58,218 nt of DNA from Bradyrhizobium sp. (GTDB lineage Bacteria; Pseudomonadota; Alphaproteobacteria; Rhizobiales; Xanthobacteraceae), in assembly GCF_016213215.1 (NCBI RefSeq), contig NZ_JACRAW010000156.1, forward strand, positions 1-58,218, read 5' to 3'. Under the pieces are notes generated by a model, which was given only the letters and a program-made list of their open reading frames with translations, ran no database searches and was not told the DNA's origin. The first letter of the stretch is position 1, and every line of letters begins with the position of its first letter. A program made the translations under genes and the position numbers. Shown here piece after piece: positions 8,884 to 17,046 of this stretch.

Positions 8884-10200
8884 ATGGATATGGACTTCAA
8901 CGGCGTCATCGAATTTCTGCAGACGACCGCGCGGTCGGTCGGCGCGGAAGTCGCCTCGCCGTGGTTCTACCTGCAATTCGGCCTGATCCTGATCGCCGCA
9001 GGGCTTGCCTATGCCGCCCAGGCGGCGGTTCGCGCGCGCGTCGACATGACCTCGCTGGCGATGAGCTGGCCGCTGCCGCTCAGGCACTTCGTGCGCGTCA
9101 TGGTCGGCAGCACGTCCACCGCGACGTTCACGGTGCTGGTGATCGCGGCGCGCATCATCATGATCAATGCGACCTGGCCGAGCCGGAGCTATCTGCTCAT
9201 GGTCGCCGCAAAGCTTGGGTTCGCCTGGCTGGTCATTCGCCTCGTCACCTCGGTGCTGCGCAACGCCTTCATCGTCCGCGTGGTGTCGGTGTCCGCGTGG
9301 TTCATCGCCGCTCTCAGCATCATCGGCCAGCTCGATGCCACGGTCGACATGCTCGACTCCTTCGCGATCGTGCTCGGCGGACTGCGGCTGACGCCGCTTC
9401 TTGCGATCAAGGCGGGCGCGCTCCTGATCGTGGCGCTATGGCTCACCAACATCGCGTCCAATTTCATCGAGAGCCGAATCACCAGCGCGACCGACCTGAC
9501 ACCATCGATCCAGGTCCTGCTGGTCAAGATGATCCGCATGGGCCTTCTGGTCGTCGCAATCGTGATCGCCCTGAGCACGGTGGGCATCAACCTGTCGGCG
9601 CTCGCCGTGTTCTCCGGCGCCGTCGGCGTCGGTATCGGTATCGGCCTGCAGAAGATCGTCGCCAATTTCATCTCGGGCATCATCCTGCTCGCCGACAAGT
9701 CGGTGAAGCCCGGCGACCTCGTCACCATCGGCGACAGCTCGGGACGGATCAGCGCGATGAAGACGCGCTACATCTCGGTCGCCGCCGGCGACGGGCGCGA
9801 ATTCCTGATCCCGAACGAAGATCTGGTGACGCAGAAGGTCGTCAACTGGACCTACACCGACAAGAACACGCTGGTGAAGATCCCCTTCGCCACCAACTAC
9901 GATGCCGACCCGCGCGTGGTCTGCAAGCTGGCCGCCGAGATCGCCGCGGCGGCGCCGCGCGCGCTCAAGGGCAAGCCGCCGAACTGCATCCTGACCGAAT
10001 TCGGCGAGGTCGCGATGAAGTTCTCGCTGACCTTCTGGATCGCCGATCCTGACGGCATGGACCACGTGAAGAGCGAGGTGATGCTGGCGCTGTGGGAGGC
10101 GTTCAAGCGCGAAGGGATCCGGGTTCCCTATCCGGTGCGAGAAATCCGTATCCGGGGCGGGGCGCTGCCGGTCGAAACCACGGTGGAGGTACCGAATTGA
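8884..10200 (+). CDS. Mechanosensitive ion channel family protein (MscS)
   Basis: A 438-residue membrane protein. Several hydrophobic helices fill residues 15-235. They are followed by the diagnostic pore and beta-domain region: GVGIGIGLQKIVANFISG, then ADKSVKPGDLVTIG and REFLIPNEDLVT. It would open under membrane tension to release solutes during hypo-osmotic shock. It is longer than E. coli MscS (286 aa) because of extra N-terminal helices. The start ATG at 8884 precedes the first amphipathic segment. An in-frame downstream start at 8890 is possible. Confidence 0.92.
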   Translation: MDMDFNGVIEFLQTTARSVGAEVASPWFYLQFGLILIAAGLAYAAQAAVRARVDMTSLAMSWPLPLRHFVRVMVGSTSTATFTVLVIAARIIMINATWPSRSYLLMVAAKLGFAWLVIRLVTSVLRNAFIVRVVSVSAWFIAALSIIGQLDATVDMLDSFAIVLGGLRLTPLLAIKAGALLIVALWLTNIASNFIESRITSATDLTPSIQVLLVKMIRMGLLVVAIVIALSTVGINLSALAVFSGAVGVGIGIGLQKIVANFISGIILLADKSVKPGDLVTIGDSSGRISAMKTRYISVAAGDGREFLIPNEDLVTQKVVNWTYTDKNTLVKIPFATNYDADPRVVCKLAAEIAAAAPRALKGKPPNCILTEFGEVAMKFSLTFWIADPDGMDHVKSEVMLALWEAFKREGIRVPYPVREIRIRGGALPVETTVEVPN

Positions 10201-10355
10201 GCGCTTTTTTGCCAACCGGGCGGCCCGCCGTCGCTTGCGCGGCACGCCCCGATCATTAAATTAGGTCGATCACCAAGCGCGCCGCCGACATCGAGGTCTC
10301 GCCCGAAGGCTTGCCTGGAAGAAGCGCACCCCGGAAAGATCATCAAGAAACGCCC

Positions 10356-11183
10356 ATGAGCTACGTCGAAGCCACCGATACCTCATCCTTGCGCAAGACC
10401 GGACAGATCAAGCTTCACGGCGCGGCCGGCTTTGCCGGCATGCGCAAGGCGGGCGCGTTGGTGGCCAAGTGCCTCGACGAGCTCACCGATATCGTCAAGC
10501 CCGGCGTGCCGACCTCGCGAATCGACGAGTTCGTCCGCGAATTCGCCTTCAGCCATGGCGCCTTTCCGGCGACGCTGATGTATCGCGGCTATCGCTATTC
10601 GACCTGCACCTCGATCAATCACGTGGTCTGCCACGGCATGCCGAGCGATCGCGCGCTGAAGGAAGGCGACATCGTCAATATCGACGTCACCTTCATCGTC
10701 GACGGCTGGTACGGCGATTCGAGCCGCATGTATGCGATCGGCCAGATCTCCCGCAAGTCCGAGCGGCTGATCGAGGTGACGTATGAGGCCATGATGCGCG
10801 GCATCGCCGCGGTGAAGCCGGGCGCCACCACCGGCGACATCGGCCACGCCATCCAGAGCTTCGTCGAGCCGCAGGGCATGAGCGTGGTGCGCGATTTCTG
10901 CGGACACGGCCTCGGGCGCATGTTCCACGACGAGCCGAACATCATCCACATCGGCCGGCCCGGCGAAGGCGTGATGCTCAAGCCCGGCATGTTCTTCACC
11001 ATCGAGCCGATGATCAATCTCGGCAAGCCGCATGTGAAAATCCTGTCCGACGGCTGGACCGCCGTGACGCGCGACCGCTCGCTCTCGGCGCAGTTCGAGC
11101 ATTCGGTCGGCGTCACCGCCACCGGCGTCGAGATCTTCACGCTGTCCGAGCGCAACCACGAGAAGCCGCCGGTCGCGACCTGA
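10356..11183 (+). CDS. map: Methionine aminopeptidase, type I
   Basis: A 275-residue cytosolic enzyme that removes the initiator Met. The five metal ligands are visible: the two Asp in VDGWYGDSS, the His in CGHGLGRMFH, the Glu in FFTIEPMI and the Glu in QFEHSV. The ATG at 10356 (MSYVEATD) is chosen over the upstream frame because it fits family length. In many alphaproteobacteria map lies next to radC; here radC is 7.1 kb downstream at 18308, with unrelated genes in between. Confidence 0.95.
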   Translation: MSYVEATDTSSLRKTGQIKLHGAAGFAGMRKAGALVAKCLDELTDIVKPGVPTSRIDEFVREFAFSHGAFPATLMYRGYRYSTCTSINHVVCHGMPSDRALKEGDIVNIDVTFIVDGWYGDSSRMYAIGQISRKSERLIEVTYEAMMRGIAAVKPGATTGDIGHAIQSFVEPQGMSVVRDFCGHGLGRMFHDEPNIIHIGRPGEGVMLKPGMFFTIEPMINLGKPHVKILSDGWTAVTRDRSLSAQFEHSVGVTATGVEIFTLSERNHEKPPVAT

Positions 11184-11184
11184 T

Positions 11185-11904
11185 TCAATCGTCGCCGCGC
11201 AGGCGGGCGGCGATTTCGCTCGGGGCGTAGTTCTCGCCGATCGACATGGCGCAGATTCGCGAGAGGTGGGTGTAGGGCAGGCCGGTGTCCTCGTGCCAGG
11301 CGTTGAACTGCGCTTGGACCTTGGCGAGATCGCCTTTCGACTTCACCTCTTCGGCAATGTCGAGCCCGGCGTCGCGCAGGCAGGCGACGACATCCTTCGA
11401 GGTGACAAAACCGTCCCAGCCGAGGAAGCGCAGCAGCATCTGCCCGGTGTTGCCGCCCAGCCGGTTGCCGCGCTTCACCAGGAGGTTCAGAAGGCCGATC
11501 TCGTCGGATGACGGCCAGCCGGCGAGGAATTTGCCGAAGCTGCCGTGCTCCTTGGCGATCTCCTGCACGAAGCGGGCGTTGTGGCGTACCGACATGATCT
11601 TGGCACCGTTGCGCACGATGCGCGAATCGCTCGCCAGCTTTTCCCAGAACTCGTCGGGCTCGAAGGCCAGCTTTTTCGGTTGAAACCCGTGGAATGCCTG
11701 CTCGAATCCTGGCCATTTATTGTCGATCACGCTCCAGGCAAAGCCGGCGCAGAACACGCGCCTCGTCATCTCGGCGAGCACGCGGTCGTCCGTCAGCTTG
11801 ATCAAGGCTTTCGCGCTTCCGACCGGCGGCAGCAGCTTTTCGAGCGCCTTGGCGCCGCCCTTGCGCTTTTCGGCCCGGCCCAGGATGGTCTTGAACGGTG
11901 TCAC
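11185..11904 (-). CDS. DNA-3-methyladenine glycosylase I (Tag)-like protein
   Basis: A 239-residue protein reading from a GTG at 11904; an in-frame TTG at 11943 would add 13 residues. Motifs include RRVFCAGFAWSVIDNKWPGF and a C-terminal HEDTGLPYTHLSRI block. These fit the Tag fold (alkylated-base excision repair), though the protein is more divergent than enteric Tag and I did not see every zinc ligand. It is convergent with map, with only one base between the stop codons. Confidence 0.7.
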   Translation of the reverse strand: MTPFKTILGRAEKRKGGAKALEKLLPPVGSAKALIKLTDDRVLAEMTRRVFCAGFAWSVIDNKWPGFEQAFHGFQPKKLAFEPDEFWEKLASDSRIVRNGAKIMSVRHNARFVQEIAKEHGSFGKFLAGWPSSDEIGLLNLLVKRGNRLGGNTGQMLLRFLGWDGFVTSKDVVACLRDAGLDIAEEVKSKGDLAKVQAQFNAWHEDTGLPYTHLSRICAMSIGENYAPSEIAARLRGDD

Positions 11905-12040
11905 GCGGCGCCCCCTTCCCCGGCAGCGGTCGAGATCCAGCAACGAAGGTCGTGACGTTCACCTTCGGTGAAATCACACAAGACCCATTCTGAATAGCGC
12001 GGGCGCCAGGGCTGCGGCAAGATCAGCCCTGAGGCCGATC

Positions 12041-13288
12041 TCAAGCCTGCTCGGCCTTCATTGACAAGTGCGGCACTGTTTCGGACTTCGATTCGCGCAA
12101 CATGGCCATGAAGATCAGCGCGATCAATGGAACGAGCGCAAATCCTCCGATCGAAAGCACATCCGTGCGTTCAAGCTCGGTGAGTGACGTTCCCACCTGA
12201 GTGGATCGTAGATTACCATAGGCACCGATGATCATCGGCGCGGCGTAGATAACGGCTCGCTCACCCTCGCGCGCGAATTTCTGCAACTCGGGCAGTAGCA
12301 GCGCCAGACCCATACCAAAGATCAGGAAGTCATAGTCGTAAGCGTAGGGACTGATCGAGACCGACACCATCGCAGTCAAGCCGAGGCACCAACGCGCGGG
12401 AAATCCCCGGTACAGTGCGATGGCGATGATCCCAAGCGCCGAGACGGCGACAGCGACCTGTGCCAGCAAGGCCACCGCGGCAGGTAGCTCCAGGCTTCGC
12501 AGGCCGGCATAGATCGAGATCATCCGGAACAGCGGATAGTATGCCCGCTGCAGGAATATCGAGGAATCGTGCACGCTCTGAAGAAATCCGGCCCAGATCT
12601 TGACGCCGAACACAGCCGTACAGAGCAGCGAACTGGCCAGGACGACCGCTGCAGCGGTCATGACCACAACCCAACGACGTGTCAGGAGTGAGTAGACAGC
12701 GAACGCGATAGCAAGGTGCGGTTTGACGACCATGAGGCCGAGCGCGAAGCCAGCCACTGTCGGCCGCTTATCGATGAACAGGCAGACCAATCCTAGCAGT
12801 CCAGCCGTGAGGAAGCCGTTTTGGCCGCAAGCCAGCGTGATCTCTATCGCCGGGAACAGAATGACCAGGGCGAGCGCAAAGTGGCTGAAGGCAATCGACC
12901 TCAGAACAACGATATAAAATCCAAGCGTTGCTCCTGTGAACAGGAAGTACGCCACGCTGGCCGGAACAAGCGCGAAGGGGGCGAGCAACAGGTCGAACTG
13001 CGGCGGATAGGTCCAGGGCATAAAGCTGTCGCCCCCACCTGCCTCTCTTTGCATGTCGAACAGTTTCAGGAACTGATAGACTTGGTCAACGTCACCCAGC
13101 CATACCCGCTGTGCAACGATGTAAAAGGCATCGAAATCCACCAGGCCCCGGTCGTGCCCCATGCCCCATCGGGCAAACCAGATGGTCCTTAACACAAGGC
13201 CAATTGCCAGCGCCGCGAGGATTACACGGGCATAAAGCGCACGCTTCGGCGCCGAGGACTCGATCGTTTCAAGGGTTTTTGCGAACAT
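12041..13288 (-). CDS. GT87-family (DUF2029) polytopic glycosyltransferase
   Basis: A 415-residue membrane protein with about ten hydrophobic helices. Near the N-terminus, after the first helix, is the GT-C signature VDFDAFYIVAQRVW with the acidic catalytic pair, followed by MPWTYPPQFDLL. GT87 enzymes take a sugar from a polyprenyl-phosphate donor on the periplasmic face; the family includes mycobacterial PimE (mannose) and AftC (D-arabinofuranose). It is divergent from the UbiA/DprE1/DprE2-like operon, which suggests that it uses the donor made there. The ATG at 13288 is preferred to the GTG directly before it. Acceptor unknown. Confidence 0.8.
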   Translation of the reverse strand: MFAKTLETIESSAPKRALYARVILAALAIGLVLRTIWFARWGMGHDRGLVDFDAFYIVAQRVWLGDVDQVYQFLKLFDMQREAGGGDSFMPWTYPPQFDLLLAPFALVPASVAYFLFTGATLGFYIVVLRSIAFSHFALALVILFPAIEITLACGQNGFLTAGLLGLVCLFIDKRPTVAGFALGLMVVKPHLAIAFAVYSLLTRRWVVVMTAAAVVLASSLLCTAVFGVKIWAGFLQSVHDSSIFLQRAYYPLFRMISIYAGLRSLELPAAVALLAQVAVAVSALGIIAIALYRGFPARWCLGLTAMVSVSISPYAYDYDFLIFGMGLALLLPELQKFAREGERAVIYAAPMIIGAYGNLRSTQVGTSLTELERTDVLSIGGFALVPLIALIFMAMLRESKSETVPHLSMKAEQA

Positions 13289-13465
13289 CACAGCGAGCTT
13301 CTTTGCGAAAACTTAAGATAGAGCCAATAGGTTAAGCGGTTGAAAAAGCCCTGAGCGGATCGCTGAGAATTGACGGTTTCGATGCTGATGGGATCGGCCA
13401 ACACTTCCCACGTCCAGGATTCCGAAGGCCAGCGGAATCCGGGGACAGCAGGGACAAAAGCAGCA

Positions 13466-14899
13466 ATGGATCCCGTGCTGCAGTGGTCGGCTACTCCTCT
13501 GGTGGTCGATCTCGAAGGTGCCCTCATACGGTCGAATCTTTGGCTGGAATTCATCTTTGCGCATCTGGCTCAGAATGGTTTCCCATTCGACCAGATTGCA
13601 AAGGCTCTCCGGGGCGGCAAGGCGACTCTCAAATCCCACATCGCAGCCACGACAACCGTCGACGTCGCCGAACTCCCCTACGATGAAGAAGTGTTAAGCC
13701 TGGTACGTGATTCCGTCGTACGCGGAATTCCGGTCTACCTCGTCTCCAGACACCATGAACGCCACGTTCGCGCCGTGGCCCAGCATCTCGGGCTATTCAC
13801 CGGATGGCTGGCCTCGACCGGCGAGGCGGATCTCTCGCAAGCCGCCAAGGCGCGGCTTCTGACCGATACCTTCGGACAGCACGGCTTCGACTATGTTGGA
13901 ACGAGCGGCGAGGACTATCCGATCTGGGTCGTCGCGCGCAAACGTTTCGCCACGCGGGAATCGCCTGCAACTCGCGCCAAGCTCGCTCAGCTCGATCGCG
14001 AAACGGTCTTCCTCAAATCAGGCACGAACGGTGCACGCGCCTGGGCAAAATTGCTCAGGGTGCATCAATGGGCGAAGAATGCACTGGTCTTCGTCCCATT
14101 GGTGACAGCTCACCGTTTCGACCTTCCGGCGCTCGGCAGCGCAATCGCGGCCTTTGTCGCCTTTTCGCTCGCCGCTTCCGCCATCTACATTCTGAACGAT
14201 CTGGTCGATATCGAGGCCGATCGCAAGCATCCGACCAAGAAGAACCGTCCGCTGGCGGCTGGGACAGTGCCGATGGCAGCCGCGCTGTCTACGGCGGGTG
14301 TTCTCGTCGTAGCCTCGACCACGCTCGCCTTCTTTGTCACAGCCCAGTTGGCTGGCGTTCTGGTCTTTTACCTCTTGCTGACGACGGCATACTCCTTCTA
14401 CCTGAAGCGCAAGATGTTGGTCGACGTGATTGCGCTGGCAGTCCTGTACACGGCTCGCGTCGTGGCTGGAGCGGCGGCCGTCGCAGTACCCTTGTCCGAG
14501 TGGCTGCTTGTCTTCTCCATTCTCATCTTCACGGGGCTGGCGCTGATGAAACGCTATATCGAGCTGGCCGCACGGCTCGACGCCGATCTGCCCGATCCAT
14601 CAAACCGCGATTATCGCAAGTCGGATCTGAGCGTCGTCGCGGCGTTGGCCGCCGGAGCGGCCTTCAACGCGGTGACTGTATTTGCGCTTTATATTTCCTC
14701 GGACACGGTCCACCATCTCTATCGTCGTCCGGATGCGCTGTGGCTGATCTGCCCGATCCTGATGTATTGGCTGAGCAGGATACTGATGTTGGCTCACCGG
14801 CGTGCGATGGACGATGATCCGATCCTTTTTGCGCTCAAGGATCTCAACAGCCTGGTCGCGTTCGGCCTGATTGCCGAGATCCTTTACATCGCGACGTGA
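13466..14899 (+). CDS. HAD-domain/UbiA prenyltransferase fusion, likely polyprenyl-phosphate phosphoribosyltransferase
   Basis: About 477 residues from the ATG at 13466 (AGGGAC 10 bases upstream). Alternative in-frame starts at 13370 (TTG) and 13382 add up to 32 residues. The N-terminal third is a HAD-like hydrolase domain. Its first motif is DLEGAL (13508 onward) instead of DxDGT, so the acid/base Asp is Glu. The C-terminal part is a UbiA integral-membrane domain with NDLVDIEADRKHPTKKNRP, very like mycobacterial Rv3806c. That enzyme transfers phosphoribose from PRPP to decaprenyl phosphate. The HAD part could be the following 5-phosphatase or a degenerate remnant. First gene of the probable D-arabinose donor operon. 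Confidence 0.8.
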   Translation: MDPVLQWSATPLVVDLEGALIRSNLWLEFIFAHLAQNGFPFDQIAKALRGGKATLKSHIAATTTVDVAELPYDEEVLSLVRDSVVRGIPVYLVSRHHERHVRAVAQHLGLFTGWLASTGEADLSQAAKARLLTDTFGQHGFDYVGTSGEDYPIWVVARKRFATRESPATRAKLAQLDRETVFLKSGTNGARAWAKLLRVHQWAKNALVFVPLVTAHRFDLPALGSAIAAFVAFSLAASAIYILNDLVDIEADRKHPTKKNRPLAAGTVPMAAALSTAGVLVVASTTLAFFVTAQLAGVLVFYLLLTTAYSFYLKRKMLVDVIALAVLYTARVVAGAAAVAVPLSEWLLVFSILIFTGLALMKRYIELAARLDADLPDPSNRDYRKSDLSVVAALAAGAAFNAVTVFALYISSDTVHHLYRRPDALWLICPILMYWLSRILMLAHRRAMDDDPILFALKDLNSLVAFGLIAEILYIAT

Positions 14900-14948
14900 G
14901 CGTCGGGATATCTTTGCTCGTACATTGCTCGCTGAGGACTTGAGGACC

Positions 14949-16277
14949 GTGACGGCGATTTTGGGTTGGGGCCGCTATCCCATCGTTGACACCGAAATGA
15001 TCCGGCCCCGCACGATGGATGCCGCCCAACGGGCGACAGTGCGGGGCGATCAAACAGTCGCCCGTGGCAATGGCCGGGCCTACGGAGATGCAGCCATTGG
15101 AGGTCGGCAGACGATCTCGATGACGCACCTCAACCGGCTGCGGTCGTTCGATGCCGAGAAAGGCGTGGTGACCGTCGAATCCGGGCTGCTTCTTTCCGAC
15201 ATCATCGACACGTTCCTGCCGCGCGGGCTCTTCCCGTATGTCGTTCCCGGCACCAGCTTGATCACCGTTGGTGGCGCCATTGCTGCCGACGTCCACGGCA
15301 AGAACCACCACCAGGAGGGCGGCTTCGGCGAATATGTCGAAAGCATCGTGTTGGCGGTGCCCACGGGCGAGACGATTCGTGCATCACGTGACGAACACCC
15401 GGATCTGTTTCACGCGACGATTGGCGGAATGGGATTGACCGGCACAATCCTGGAAGCGGCGATCAGGTTGCGTCCCGTCGAGACCGGCTGGATCCGCCAA
15501 CGGACAATCGTGGCCAAAGATCTCGCTGCGGCCTTCTCCGCATTCGAGAGTAGCGACAGCGTCACCTACTCCGTTGCCTGGATCGACTGCCTGGCAAGAG
15601 GCGCTCAGCTTGGCCGCTCGCTGATATTCCTTGGCGAGCACGCCCGCTCTGCCGAACTGCACGGAAACGCACTCGCGAACCGTTTCCCGGTTGGCCGAAC
15701 TCCACTGTCGGTGCCAATCAATGCGCCCGCCTTCGCGCTCAACCATTGGACGGTCGCGGCATTCAACGAACTCTACTTCCGGGCCGGCGCGCGCAAGGCG
15801 GCTTCTCCTGTCCTGGTCCCCGCTCATCCATACTTCTTTCCACTTGATGCCGTCGGCAACTGGAATCGAATTTACGGTCGGCGCGGCTTCATTCAGCACC
15901 AAAGCGTGATTCCCACGCAGAATGCGCAAGGCACCCTGGCCGAAATGCTGGGTCGCATCGCCAAGCGGGGCGGCTCGTCGTTTCTCGCCGTCCTGAAGAA
16001 GCTCGGCGCGGGAAGCGGCATCATATCCTTCCCGGTGCCCGGCTACACGCTGGCGCTCGACTTTCCGATGCGAGGCGATCTGTTTTCCTTCCTCGACGAA
16101 TTGGATGAACTCGTCATCGCCGCTGGGGGCAGGCTTTACCTCGCCAAGGACGCGCGCCAGTCACGAACCACGTTCGAGGCAGGCTACCCCGACCTGTCTC
16201 GCTTTCGCGAAATCCGGCGATCGACCGACCCCGCGGGGAAAATCAAATCGCGCCTTTCCGAGCGCATTGGAATTTGA
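14949..16277 (+). CDS. dprE1: DprE1-like decaprenylphosphoryl-beta-D-ribose 2'-oxidase
   Basis: About 442 residues from the GTG at 14949 (GAGGA upstream). The frame is open back to 14871, inside the previous gene. It is a VAO-type flavoprotein with the FAD loop RGNGRAYGDAAI, the hallmark VGGAIAADVHGKNHH and a C-terminal LYLAKDARQS that carries the conserved active-site Lys. With DprE2 it would epimerise polyprenylphosphoryl ribose to arabinose at C2. The residue matching mycobacterial Cys387 (in GWNxCVDFP) is Ala here: PGYTLALDFP, codon 16053-16055. The upstream UbiA gene stops 49 bases before and the SDR starts 9 bases after. Confidence 0.85.
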   Translation: MTAILGWGRYPIVDTEMIRPRTMDAAQRATVRGDQTVARGNGRAYGDAAIGGRQTISMTHLNRLRSFDAEKGVVTVESGLLLSDIIDTFLPRGLFPYVVPGTSLITVGGAIAADVHGKNHHQEGGFGEYVESIVLAVPTGETIRASRDEHPDLFHATIGGMGLTGTILEAAIRLRPVETGWIRQRTIVAKDLAAAFSAFESSDSVTYSVAWIDCLARGAQLGRSLIFLGEHARSAELHGNALANRFPVGRTPLSVPINAPAFALNHWTVAAFNELYFRAGARKAASPVLVPAHPYFFPLDAVGNWNRIYGRRGFIQHQSVIPTQNAQGTLAEMLGRIAKRGGSSFLAVLKKLGAGSGIISFPVPGYTLALDFPMRGDLFSFLDELDELVIAAGGRLYLAKDARQSRTTFEAGYPDLSRFREIRRSTDPAGKIKSRLSERIGI

Positions 16278-16286
16278 GGAAGACCG

Positions 16287-17033
16287 ATGGCTGTTGCCCA
16301 ACAAACCGTTCTGATCCTGGGAGGCACGTCGGACATCGCCAGGGCGACCGCACTCGTCTTCGCGCGGCATGATTGGGTTGTTCGTCTCGCCGGTCGCACG
16401 CTTTCCGAGCTTCAGCGCGAGGCTGACGATATTTCGGCGCGCACCAGCCGGAAGGTGACTGTTCACGCATTCGACGTGCTCAACACCAGTTCATTTGTCG
16501 AATTCGCCGATACCCTTCCCGAGCTCCCCGATCTCGTCATTTCAGTTGTCGGCCTTTTGGGCGAACAGTCTCGCTCCGAAGTTGATACCGAGCACGCCAA
16601 GGAAATCATTCGCTCGAATTATGAGGGCCCGGCGCTGATCCTCAGTCTGTTCGCGGAGCGGTTCGTCGCGCGCGGACACGGGGCGATCATCGGCATCTCT
16701 TCGGTTGCGGGCGACCGGGGGCGCGGCTCAAACTATTTCTACGGTTCCGCAAAGGCAGGCTTCAGCGCCTTTCTCTCGGGCTTACGCAATCGCCTGGCAA
16801 TCAGCAGCAACATTCATGTGATGACGGTCAAGCCGGGTTTCGTAAGAACGAAGATGACGGAAGACATGAAGCTGCCGCCGCTCCTCACCGCCGCCCCTGC
16901 GGAGGTGGGCGAGGCGGTCTTCAAGGCTCTTGGTCGACGCAAGGACGTGATTTACGTGCGATCCATTTGGTGGCTGGTGATGCTGATCATCCGCCTGATG
17001 CCGGAACGGATCTTCAAGCGATTGAAATTGTAG
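16287..17033 (+). CDS. dprE2: DprE2-like SDR, polyprenylphosphoryl-2-keto-ribose reductase
   Basis: A 248-residue short-chain dehydrogenase. The cofactor motif GGTSDIARA is at residues 12-20, with the catalytic Ser in ISSVAG and YGSAK near the middle. The C-terminal hydrophobic tail (WWLVMLIIRLMPERIFKRLKL region) matches the end of mycobacterial DprE2 and suggests membrane association. It would reduce the 2-keto intermediate made by DprE1 to the arabinofuranosyl lipid. Gene order DprE1-DprE2, 9 bases apart, is the same as in mycobacteria. A generic SDR would be the fallback reading if the neighbours were different. Confidence 0.82.
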   Translation: MAVAQQTVLILGGTSDIARATALVFARHDWVVRLAGRTLSELQREADDISARTSRKVTVHAFDVLNTSSFVEFADTLPELPDLVISVVGLLGEQSRSEVDTEHAKEIIRSNYEGPALILSLFAERFVARGHGAIIGISSVAGDRGRGSNYFYGSAKAGFSAFLSGLRNRLAISSNIHVMTVKPGFVRTKMTEDMKLPPLLTAAPAEVGEAVFKALGRRKDVIYVRSIWWLVMLIIRLMPERIFKRLKL

Positions 17034-17046
17034 AGAGCCGGGCAAT

